DNA from: Willaertia magna
Taxonomy: Eukaryota > Heterolobosea > Eutetramitea > Acrasida > Naegleriidae
Direction: 5' to 3'
Assembly: GCA_902984215.1 (NCBI GenBank)
Contig: CADWAF010004053.1
Location: 1-24,851, forward strand
Length of the DNA stretch: 24,851 nt
A program made the position numbers and the translations under genes. Below are positions 7,235-18,500 of the stretch, in pieces. The notes below the pieces were generated by a model that saw only the letters and a list, made by a program, of their open reading frames with translations, made no database searches and had not been told where the DNA came from. Within the stretch, counting starts at the first letter, position 1. Each line of letters opens with the position of its first letter.

Positions 7235-8197
7235 TTAAATCGCAGCATTAGCAGCCCAAACATTGCCTTCAATTCCACATTCATTATTTCCTCTAGCAAT
7301 ATAGAAATAACCATTCATTCCCCAATAATTTCCCCAAGAATTAGCAACAATCCAATAATTATTATTAGAACTGTCAACACCCCATCCAACAATTTTAATG
7401 GCATGACCACCCATAAATTCACCACTTACTTTCTTATATACACCTGATTTATAAGACATAAAATCTCTATAAACATTAAATGCAGATTGAACTGGGCCAT
7501 TTGTCATAATTTCATTTTGAATTGCAGTAACACCACGAATACTTCTTGCATTCTTTGCTTTATACATCTTTAAAGCAGAACCATCTTTACATTTACTTGG
7601 ACAACTTGGTACATTATTACTTCCACTTGTGTATGGAATACATGCATCACTTGTCGTTCCAGTATTTGTTAAGAAAGTCCATGTGTAAGGTAAATAACCA
7701 CCATTACAACCAAGATTTTTAGTGTCACATGAAACTTGATATTGTGGTGAAAGAACTACATTTGTTTTACCACCTGAAGCTATACAGAATCTATCAGAAA
7801 GTACTTCAGATGAAGAGAATGCCCAACATGAACCACATGATTGTTGATTTCTTATTGGATGAATGCATTGTGACCATTTACTTCTAGAATCAAAACTTGC
7901 TGGGATAGTTGCTGCAATTGCTCTATTCTCTGCTTCTTCATTATTATTATTGCTGTCATTATTAATAAAGATAATTGTACCAAACATATTTTTAACTTCA
8001 TCAATTGTCTTATTTTCAAATTGTGAATATTTATGTGCTCTCCATGATGCTCTTGGATTTTTATTTATTTCATCAATAATACCATCGTCATAAACTTTCT
8101 TTCTTCTTCTTCTTGCTTCTGTAAAAGATACTGTAAATAATAATAATACAGAGAAGAGTAATGCTAAACTTAAAAGAATGTTAAGTTTTTTGTTCAT
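7235..8197 (-). CDS. Cathepsin B-family cysteine protease (peptidase C1A) lacking the occluding loop
   Basis: Secreted or lysosomal cysteine protease made as a preproenzyme. I place the start at 8197, 17 codons inside the longest frame (which reaches 8248), because MNKKLNILLSLALLFSVLLL then forms a normal signal peptide of about 27 residues. A basic stretch (ARRRRKK) and a propeptide containing SWRAHKYSQFENKTIDEVKN follow. The mature enzyme begins near IPASFDSR. The catalytic set is complete: Gln118 and Cys124 in NQQSCGSCWAF, His265 in GGHAIKIVGWG and Asn286 in ANSWG (numbered from 8197). The CNGG turn is typical of the papain family and the C-terminal part follows cathepsin B closely. The segment that forms the His-His occluding loop in animal cathepsin B is missing, so endopeptidase rather than dipeptidyl-carboxypeptidase activity is expected. 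At the S2-pocket position of Glu245 in human cathepsin B this protein has Asn (GIEGNV). Confidence 0.93.
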   Translation of the reverse strand: MNKKLNILLSLALLFSVLLLFTVSFTEARRRRKKVYDDGIIDEINKNPRASWRAHKYSQFENKTIDEVKNMFGTIIFINNDSNNNNEEAENRAIAATIPASFDSRSKWSQCIHPIRNQQSCGSCWAFSSSEVLSDRFCIASGGKTNVVLSPQYQVSCDTKNLGCNGGYLPYTWTFLTNTGTTSDACIPYTSGSNNVPSCPSKCKDGSALKMYKAKNARSIRGVTAIQNEIMTNGPVQSAFNVYRDFMSYKSGVYKKVSGEFMGGHAIKIVGWGVDSSNNNYWIVANSWGNYWGMNGYFYIARGNNECGIEGNVWAANAAI

Positions 8198-8511
8198 TAT
8201 TGTTTTGCTTTGTTTTTTTTGATTTGTTATTTTCTGTGAATTGCACATTTTCTTTTTATATTAATTTATTTTGTAAATAAAGTAACATTGTTTAAAAGTC
8301 ATTTAAAAAGTAAGTTTGATATTTGTCATGTGTTGACATCTTTGTGAGAAAGCCTTGTTATCTATTGTTATCTAAATAATTTATATAAAAATCTTTTTTC
8401 TAAATTGGAAAAGGGATGGCAAATCAAAAAATATTTAGTAAATACCGTTGGTTTCAATATTTGTCAACTATCACTTTTATAATTCCTCGTTAATATCAAC
8501 AATAAACACAA
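8198..8511. other. Intergenic region upstream of the cathepsin gene
   Basis: A 314-bp AT-rich gap between the cathepsin start and the stop of the cyclase-like gene, both on the minus strand. It contains the A-rich leader of the cathepsin gene (AAAAAAAACAAAGCAAAACAATA before ATG, in part). No other gene or structured element was recognised. Confidence 0.35.
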
Positions 8512-9555
8512 TTATTGTAAATGTTGTTCTCCAAAGTTTATACTTATATTTTGTTTAATAAGGGAGTAATAACTTGAAGGATTTAAATTAGTTTGTAAAC
8601 AAGAGTCAATTATCTTAATTAATCTATCAATAATTCTTTTATCAATCATGACATGTTCCAAACTTTCAAAATATAATTTTAATTCCTCTAATTGAGTTTT
8701 TTCAAATTCTAAAGAAAATAATTGTAAAAATTTATCAGAATATTCAACAATCTTTTGATTGGAATTCTTTTTCTCTAATTCATACTAAATAATTGTCAAT
8801 ATTTATAAAATACAAAAAAACTTACCATCCATTCATCATTTTCCACTACTTCATCTCTTCCAACAATCTCATAAACCGTTTCAATCATTTTAGAATTTTC
8901 TTTCTTATATCTATCTACAGGTAAATATAAATATTGCACATAGGTGTTAATAGTTTTTTCATCTACTAAAATGTGAGTGCCTGACATGAAGTTTAAAACA
9001 GCTAAATCCTTTGCTTTTCTTACTGCTTCACCTACTGCAGCTGGGAATCTTAATTGTTTATTACCAACATTCCCTAATAATACTTTTCCTGTACATATTC
9101 CTATTTGAACATTAATTTTATGATTTTGAGCTGAATTTGTTGGCGTCAAGTTAGTTTTTATCTTTAATGCTAAATCTATTGGTGATAGATGTTTTTCTTT
9201 ATGGTTAAATATTATTACAAATCTATCGTAATTTTTAGTTTGGCAATCAGCTTTAAAGGTTTTACAAAGAGTTGTGACACCAACCACCACTTTTGAAATT
9301 ATTTTTGCTAATTCATTTTCATCTGGAATGACATTATTATCTAAGTCTGTAAACATAACATAAAGTACAGTACAATTATTTGAAAATAGCCCAACATTCA
9401 ACACACTCTTAAAACTTTCTTCGTTACTGCTACTGTTGGTAATAGTAGACTGGCCATCTTCATTTTGAACTCTTTCATTATTATTTACTTTTTCCAAAAT
9501 GGTTTCAGGAATAAAAGATCTAAACTCTTTTAGATAGCCAACAGTTTCATTAACA
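8512..9555 (-). CDS. Class III nucleotidyl cyclase homologue, probably catalytically impaired; 5' end unresolved
   Basis: A cyclase homology domain protein. The first exon seen runs from an upstream boundary to 8826; a 41-bp intron (8825-8785, GTAAGT to TTAG) joins it in phase 0 to exon 2 (8784-8512), which adds 90 helical residues. The domain reads TVLYVMFTDLDNN (first metal Asp, codon at 9347-9345), KNYDRFVIIF (second metal Asp), INVQIGICTGKVLLGNVG and AAVGEAVRKAKDLA. In active enzymes the last motif is G-x-x-V-N-x-A-x-R; here Asn is Arg (9020-9018) and Arg is Asp (9008-9006). There is no ATG before the domain: the in-frame TTG at 9497 is not convincing, since VGYLKEFRSFIPETIL, typical of sequence before amoebal cyclase domains, is encoded just upstream (9542-9495). 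The frame stays open to 9620. I end the feature at 9555, after a good acceptor (TATTTTAG). Upstream exons, or loss of the 5' end, remain possible. Confidence 0.72.
8785..8825 (-). other. Intron of the cyclase-like gene (41 bp)
   Basis: The donor is GTAAGTTTTT after codon ATG (Met), and the acceptor is CAATTATTTAG. The joined frame reads DEWM then YELEKKNSNQ and continues for 90 codons. Without splicing the protein would end nine codons later. Confidence 0.85.
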
Positions 9556-9593
9556 CTAAAATAAATATCTTTAATCTCAGTAAAAAAGGAAGA

Positions 9594-12500
9594 ATGATTT
9601 TCAACTTGATCATGAAAGATTTAGTTGAATGTACTCAAAAAATTGTAAATAATATTTCAACAGAAGGAAATGTATTTTTAAATAATTATATTACTTTAAT
9701 ATTACATTTATTAACAGGAAAGAAAACAAATTTAAAACAAATTACTGAACAAGCATTATTGGAACAAAAATCATTTGAAATTTTTACAAATATTTCTAAA
9801 CAAATTACTGGCATTCAAATGAAAGAAATGTTTGGAAAATGTATTCAATTATTATCTACAACAAATTTAAATGATACATTTTATTCTAATTTTAAAGTTA
9901 TATCTTCAAATGGAGATAGTTTTAAATTTTTAATGAATTTAGTTTTTAGAAATGCAAAAGCTAATAGAAATATCTTTTTACAAATTTTACAAAACTTTTT
10001 AAATGAAATTCAAACAACAGAAAATAATTTTATTGAATTTGAAAGAATTTTATTTTTAGCATTTTGCTTTGAAGCTTTAAATCCAGAAGGAAAGAAAACA
10101 ATATTTAATGATTTTACTAAACTAATAACAAAAGAAGGATTTGCTTCTTCCCTAAAAGATCAAAAGAAACTTCTTTTAACCCATGTAATTATATTTTATG
10201 AATACCTATGTGCTGTTTATAGCGCAATGCCACAAGAGGTTTTATCAAAAGTGAAAAGTTATTTATTGTCAAATAAAGAAGTTCCTAAAGTTTGGAAAAA
10301 GAATTTACTTTTAGAAAAAGAGGGAATTGAAGATGCAAAATGTGTTGAATTGGATTATAAAGCAACAGATTTATCTAAAGAGGCATCAGAGATATTACAA
10401 AAAGAAGGAATAATTGAAGATTTGGTTGTTCAATTAATTGAAGGAATTTCTACAATTTCAGATTTGAGTAACAAGTCTCACAGTGATGATTACTTTTTAG
10501 ATGTTGCTTTACGATTAATGTTAAAGCTTTTCAAAGTAGAGACATTGAACTTTTCTAAAGGAAAAACTGCTTCTTATAAAGTGGCTGAGTTATTATACAA
10601 AACACATAAAGGTTTGGAAGAAAAGAATTTAGATGATTTATGGAAGATAGTTGCTGAAGGAGCTAAAGAAATTTCTTCTTCAAATAACCTTTTCATTAAG
10701 ACAATGTATGTTAATATTGCAAGAGATATTTTAGAGCAGTATGCTGAAAAGAAAAGTCTCTCAAAGAAGTTTTTATTAGAAGGAATGGAAGTTTTTACCA
10801 TAACATTATCAGAAATGATGAAAGAAATAGACAAGGTAATTTTAGAGGAATTGCGAGTGGAGAATGAGTTAACTAAAGAATATTGTGATATTGCTCTTGA
10901 TTTATTGCATAGTTCACTAGCTAAAGAAAATGTGATTACTTCAATTCATTCATTAATTACAAAAACACCAAAATTGGCTAGTATTAATGTTGCCGAGTGG
11001 TCTACTTCAAAGACTGAAAAGATTAACAAAACGAAGGAAGGTGAAGATGCCATAAGAAAATATTTATATCCAGTCGTTCTCAGATCTGTACATTTATCAA
11101 CTATTAATTTAAGTATTTATAGCGTGTACCAAACATTAACCCCAATGATTCAGTTATTTAACAAAGTAATCAACAAAGTGAAAGGTCAAAAGATTAGCGA
11201 AGAATTACCAAATTCCGTAAACAGTAATCCAACAATTATAGAAGTTCTATTGCAAATAAGAGAAAGCCATCTTTTGAAAGAAAAAGATAGCACAGAAAAT
11301 ATGCTATCAGTCTTATGTACAGATGGATTTTTAGACGAAATGAATTTATACAAAGCCTATTCCATCGTTAAAGTTTTATCCAATATTTCTGGTGAACTTG
11401 TGAAAGAAACTAAAATTTCTCAAGTCGTAAAGAATTGTCTTTTACTAATAGAAGAATTCATCCTAGCAAAAGATGTTAAGAAATTAAATTCTGTAAAGAC
11501 CCTTTTCTTTGGCGAACCAAAGGCTCCAAAATATTGTCAATATAAATTAGATGCTAAAGATATATTTACCAAATTATTAAGTAATACAAATGAGAATAGT
11601 GAAATTGATAATGCAGTTTTTTCATTCTTAGAAATTTTTGTAAGAAGAGTTGATTCTAATGGTGCTGAAACATTATCTATTTTAAACAGAACACCAAATT
11701 TAAATGAATTTATTGATTCTAAATTAAGAAATGATAAAACAAGAAAGTCTTTTGAAGGATTTTTATTGGCCTTAGTCGAAAAGAAAGAAATTCCAGAAAC
11801 ATTAATTAAAACACTTGTTTTATCTTTATTGGATGTGTTAAAACAATTAGCAAAAAGTAATTCTAAAGATTTTGGTACATTCTTTGGAACAACAACAAAT
11901 ATTTCATTAAAAACTAAACAAGTTGATTTATTAATTGAAACTATTAATTTAATTTTAGTTGAACAAATTGAAAAGAAAGAAAGAGATTTTGAGGTTGTTG
12001 AAATTATTTGTTCTTTCATTACCCATGTATTATCAAAAGAAGAAAAGGTTAGAGAAAGAACAGAAATAGTAAAGGAAATGGTTGAAGATTTAGTAAAGGA
12101 TCACGGTTTGAATTTGAAACCTGATGTGGAATTCACAAGTCCAATAATTTTGTCAAATAGTGAATTAGAATTAATAGCAGATCAATCTACACCTGTTAAA
12201 CATAAATTAGTTAGTGATAAAAACAAGTATGCTGACGCAGATTATGAGTTAATTAAGGAAATTTTCAAAACAACTAAACCAATAGATGCATCAACTTTAT
12301 CTTCTGATGTTGAAATTGCATCAGTAGAAAAACTTTTCGGGAACATGTTAAAATTATTAAAAGCCATTTCTTTAACTTTTGAAGAAAATAAAAAGCATAC
12401 AGAAAAACATAATACAACTTGGGATTTGAAAGAAGACAGTAATATTGAAATTAGTACAACTCCATTTGTTGAAGAGAAATCTACATTTGCAGCTGGTTCT

Positions 12501-15500
12501 TTCAATATTAAATTAAATTTAGAAAGAAGACAAGAAAAGAATATTTTACAAAGGAAACCAATGCCAAGACATTTAATCGCTGCCAATCTTTCAAATATTG
12601 TTGTTGTTTCAGAACAAGCTAATTTATGTATTTGCAGAACTACAAGTTCATTTGGTGATTTTATTCACACCAACCCAACAAGAAGTGAAGTTAAGATATT
12701 GTCAAACCATTCTATGCCATTTAAACCTGTTCATTTGAAGTTTAATCCAGAAAATGATAATTACTTAGTAGTTGCAGGTATTTTTGAATGTCATATTTTA
12801 GTTGTTGATGATGAAGGAAATGTAACACAACAAATTCCACTCTATTTAGCTTGTGAGGAAATGCCTCAAGAAACATATGTCATTGATGTTGAATGGATTC
12901 CTGGAGAACAATGTTTACTTAGTGTCACAACAAATCAATTCGTTAAGGTTTATGACTTAAGTTCAGATACATTTTGTCCTACGTTTAACTTTGCTGCTCC
13001 TGGTGATCAAGTTATTTCAAGTGTATTTGCCTCTGATCCAAATGGAGGAAAAGATTTAAAGACTTGTTTTGCTTTGACAAAGAAAGGAACCCTTTACTAT
13101 CAAACATATTTCAATTCAGGAGGTGAAAGAATGTTTAGTGATATTATTGATCTTTCTCTCTATAACACAGCAAATGCTGAAGGAAAGTGTGTATTTTATT
13201 CTGAACTTTTAAAGACTCTATTTGTTAGTTTTGCAGATGGTACTTTTGTTGCTTTACAAGTAGAACACTTAAGTGGTAAAGTACAATCCGTTTTAACAAT
13301 TTCAAAGAAGAACGAAATTAAGGCATTAAACAACTTCAGTCACTTATGTGAAATTGTAGATAAGTGTGGATGTTTAGCATTTGTTACCCAAAGTAATCAA
13401 TTAGTAATTATGAATTTCCAAGAGGATTTAAGAGTTCAAGTTTTACCTGCATTCACCACAACAGTTGAAGGTATAACTTGCTTAAGACCTTATGGTAAGA
13501 ATTCTGCAATTCTTTGTGCTTTAGCAACAGGTGAAATTAAGAAATATGTTGTTAGAGATGAAATGAAACCTTGTCTACCATTACCTCCAAAGAGTAGAAT
13601 TAACAAAATTTTAAAGAAAGGAAAACAGGAGAAAAAATCAAAGTTGACAACTGCTAAAAAAGTTGAAGAAAGCAATAATGATTCAAGTTATGAGAATGAA
13701 AAAGTTGATGTTAGTAAGAGTTCTGACATTACAACTAAATGTACTTATTCTGGAAGTATACTTGATTTGTTTACAAATGATGTTTTACAAAACCGTTTGA
13801 AGGAGGATAACTCTGAATATATTGAGGGAAATCAAATTAACAAATTGTCTTTAGAAATTACTAGACCTGAAGACTTTGTTATCACTCACATTCAAATACT
13901 ATTAGGTAAACACAGTAAAGATAATATTAGTAAAAGAATTACATCATTAGGACAAGAAGTAGAGACAGAAGACTTGAAAGAACAATGGTATACAATTACC
14001 TTCACAAACAGTGAAGTAATGGATATGGGCAGTAAATTGGAAGTTGTTTTTAGTGAAACCCACCCAGAAAATACCTGCCCACAAATAGATTGTATTAAGA
14101 TATTTGGTGTTACAGCTACTTCCTTCTTATTCCAATACAATCTTAAGAGATTGAAAGCACCTTCAAAGGTACAAGAACAAGCTAAAATTCCTGTAGTTGA
14201 TTTATTCCCTTCCAAGGAAGCTAATACTTGTCACATTATTAATCAAATGTTTGCAAAATATCTCATTTTAAATGATTCTAACAGTGAAGTTAAAGCTCCA
14301 TTAATGTCAGTCGTTGCTGATGAATTATGTAATCACCAATTATCAGATTTAAAGGAATCTATCTTGTCAGTTCTTTTATACTTATCCTCTGACAAAGAAG
14401 CATTTATACTTTCAAAGAGTAAATTAGAATTAGACAAACTTGCTGAAATTAAATTAGCAGAGTTGGATCCAACACAAACCGATTATCTTCTCAACAAATT
14501 CTTAGGTATAATGCTCCATAGTGCTGAAGAAACTTATTCCTCTACAATTGCTAAAGATAAAGATTTTATTTCTAAATTCTTAAAGATTTTGGCTAAGAAT
14601 AAGGAAGATGACAACTTAAACCACGAAATATTAGTGAAAGTTTGTTCTGGATTATGTGCTTTAGATTTTATTAAGGGAAACGATAGTTCATTTGAAAATA
14701 TACAAAAACTTTTATTGGATGACGAAGAAGCTGTTAGAATAGCAACAGCAGAATATATAGCAAATATATTCTATTCATCTAATTATTTACCTGCAGAAAA
14801 AGTTGAGAGCTTTATTTTAAGATTGGTATATGAGACTTTCTCTAACATTAGTGACAGTCTTACACTTATTAATTTCTTAGAGTTACTTTTAGCCCTAGTT
14901 CTTAAATATTGTTCCTTACTAAGTGATGAACAAAGAAATAACAAAGTTACAGAATTAGTTGATACGTTACTTAATAATTTCATGATATTTGATTGTGTTT
15001 CTGGAATTGCAAATCAAACATCTGAATCTGAAAGAAAATTAATTATTTTAACATTCTTTACTTCACTTTTAGCGGTAAAGGCAAATGAAGAAGTGTTAAT
15101 TCACTCCATTATTAGTGTTAATGAAAATAATACTGAATCATGTGAATGGGCAAAATCCTTAGTTTCCATTTTAACTTCAAGAATAGAAAACTTAAAATTC
15201 AATGAATCTGTAGTTTCTAGTTGTTTTGATGCCTCAGCATTATTAGCACCAAACCCAAATGAAGAATTTATGGATATTATGGGAGGTTTATTAAAGAGTA
15301 AAAAGGAATTACCACTAAGACTTTTCTCTCCACTTTTTAGCGACACTTATTTAGAAGAAAATAAGACTAATCTATTTACTAATTATTCAAGAATGGTTTT
15401 ACAAGTACTTATGAAGTTTACACAACTTAGAAAGAAGAATACTTATTCAATAATTGAATGGGAAAAGAAGGAATTAGATGATTGGAATGACTTTTTGTCC

Positions 15501-18500
15501 AATTTAACTTTAAATCAAAGCTTTGATTTTGTTAAATCTTTAGCAAAGTATTATTTATTACAATTTAATCAATCTGAAGAAAATTACTTTAAGATTGTAG
15601 ACCAAAAATTATTCTTAAATCAATTAGAAGACCTAATCAATCCAAGTGATCAAGTATCACATTGGTCTTCTGAGAGAGCTAGAAGAATAGTAGTTAGAGT
15701 AAATGAGATTTTAGATAATGCAGTTGCTAGACCAAATAACTGGATTCAATTCTGTTCATTAAATCCTAAAGTATTGACTAACTTATTAGAATTCACATTC
15801 TTGTTAGACGAAAGTGTTATTATTCCATTAGAATTAATGAATAGTTCCCTTCAAACAAGTGATACAAATATTTTGGAACAAATAACAAAACAATATCTAT
15901 CGTTAAATTCAAAGACTTTAGACAAGTTTGTAGAAATGTTTGTAATTAACGGAGAAACGATTAATATCAGAAAAGAAGCATCCTTATTTATTTCCAAATT
16001 GGCAAAACATAGCAACGATAAATTACATGATAAAATTGTAAGAATAGTTTCTAGCAAACTTTCTTCACTTCCATTTTATGGTAAAAAAGGAAAAGAATTT
16101 ACAAAATATTTATTGGTTCCAATATTTAATTCATCTAAAGAAAAACGTCAAGAAATTCACGATAAACTTGTAAATTGTTTAACAAGTCAAAATAATTTAA
16201 TTGATAATCATCCTAATTCATATATTTATGAAAGTTTACAACACTACTTTGGTTGTGCTAATGAATCAGAATACTATTTAGAGACTGTACCTTGCCTTGT
16301 TTGTACAAATCCAGAATTACCATTCCAAACAATCCAAATGAATGATATCGTTAAAGGAAAGAAATTCTCTCATTCCTCACAATATTCCAAGTTCAAACAT
16401 TCCTACACTATTGAATCGCTTGACATTAAGATAACTGAACCAAAGAAATCTAAAATGATAAGAACTATTGAAATTTATTACAATAATAATTCTTCATTGA
16501 GTGCAAGCGATTTAACTAAATCAACAACCGTTTGGCAGAAAGGTGGCTGTTTGACAGTTCCAAAGTATTCTACTTCTGCCAAGTTAGATTTTAGTGTTCC
16601 AATTACTTGTTGTAATTTATTAATTGAATTCTCAAGCTTTTATTATGATTTGACAGCCTTAGATGTATATTATTGTGTAAATTGTAATATTGCTGTATAT
16701 GATAGACATGGTGTTTGTACCTCATGTGGTGAAAATGCATTTGGATGTACAAAATGTAAAGCAATCAATTATGATAATGTAGATGCATTTTTGTGTAATA
16801 CTTGTGGTCATTGTAAATATGCACAATTTGATTTCAAATTATCAGCAAAACAAGTTTTCTCCAGTGATAAGATTAGAAATGAAGAGGATTGTAAGAAGTC
16901 ATTAACAATAATTGACAACCAATTAAATACAAGTGAAAGCAAATTAGAAGGCATTAAACAAAAGGGTTCTGAAATTAAGACTTTATTAATGCAATTAAAG
17001 ACTGGAGATAACAAGAATAAGAATGTTTCAGAAACACTTTCTCAACTTGAAGATCTCTATTATACACAAACAAAGAGTCTTCACCAAGGACTTTCTACTT
17101 GTCAAAAAGTATTATTAACAACCCGTAAGAAACTTAGAGATTATATTAGTATTAATAGACAAACTGATAAGAAATACTACAATGAAAATACAGAAGACAT
17201 TTCTCAAAGAGTTCATGAAAACAAATGTTTTGGTTGTTCAAATAACTTTATTTCCCAATTAATTGATTTCTATTTAGAAGAAATTGAGGAGGTTAAAGGC
17301 ATCAACTGGTCAGAAAAGGCAATTACTGAATTCTTTAAAAATATTCATAGGGGTGTGCCAGAAATTAGAATGAAAGCTCAAACTTTACTTACTAAATTAG
17401 CATTATCTAATCAAGATGTTAGTGATAAGGTAAATCTATTCTTAAAACAAAATGTTTTGAAATATTGTAAGAAGATTATTAAGGGATATGATGTCACAAA
17501 TAATTTATTAAGTTCTATTTCGCTTTTGAAATATATAAGCTCCGATATGAATGATCCATTCTTTAACTCTAGAATTGTTATGTTATTCGAAGTATTAGTA
17601 GAAGCAAGTAAGATTGGTTCTAAATCAGTAGTTATTTGTGAAGAAATCATTCATCCAATCTTACATATCATTAGTGAATTTACAACTGTTGCCAATACTC
17701 CTAAAGGGAAACAAGAGGAACAAGTTCAAGACATTTCACCTCATATTCAAACAAGATCTTTGCAATTTAGCTTCCAACAAGTAAGAGATAAAGAAATGAC
17801 TTATGAAATGTTCAAACAAGGAACTATCCCAAAGAAACTACCAAAGAGTGAATTTGATCTATTAGGTAAAGAATTGTTGGTTGATTTACTTTTAAATACT
17901 TGTTCAGGTTCTTTAAGAGAAGAAATGACAAAAATCTTGTTCAGTTTATGTAAGAATAATGAACAAAAAGAGATTGGTGTACTTCAAGCACTTACTACAA
18001 TTCTTCCAGAAGCTATTCAAGGCGGTGAATACTCAAGTAATTTCTTTTTATTATTTAAGGAATTAGTTGCAAAGGAAGATAGAAAGATTTTATTATCAAA
18101 GAAAGGATTTTTAACTTTCTTATGTAAATTATTAAGAAAGGAAGTTACTTCAATTTATTCCTCAGAAAATTCATATACTGCACAAAGTCAAGATTTAACT
18201 GTTGGTGCAAGTTTATTATTCCTTTCCTCTTTATTAACTGACTTTTTAAAGATACCTGAAATAATGGTAGATTTCAAATCAAAAGAAAAACATATTAGTG
18301 TAGTGTTATCAAGCTTCCTTTCCCTTAAATCCTTAGTTGTCCAGAAAACAAAAGCTACATCTGAAAGTTGTGCACTATTAGAACAATTAACAGAAAAGAT
18401 TCAAGAAACAGATTCTGATAAAAGATTATTTATTGCTGCTTGCGTTGAAACATTGAAGACATTTAGTGATAATAGAACAGCATTATTTGTATTTGAAAGA

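Noticed and set aside
8198..8248. Upstream ATG at 8248 as the cathepsin start
   Set aside because: It would put 17 polar residues before the signal peptide; the ATG at 8197 has an A-rich leader and gives a normal signal sequence.
9495..9497. TTG at 9497 as start of the cyclase-like protein
   Set aside because: Conserved-looking pre-domain sequence continues upstream in the same frame, and non-ATG starts are rare in eukaryotes.
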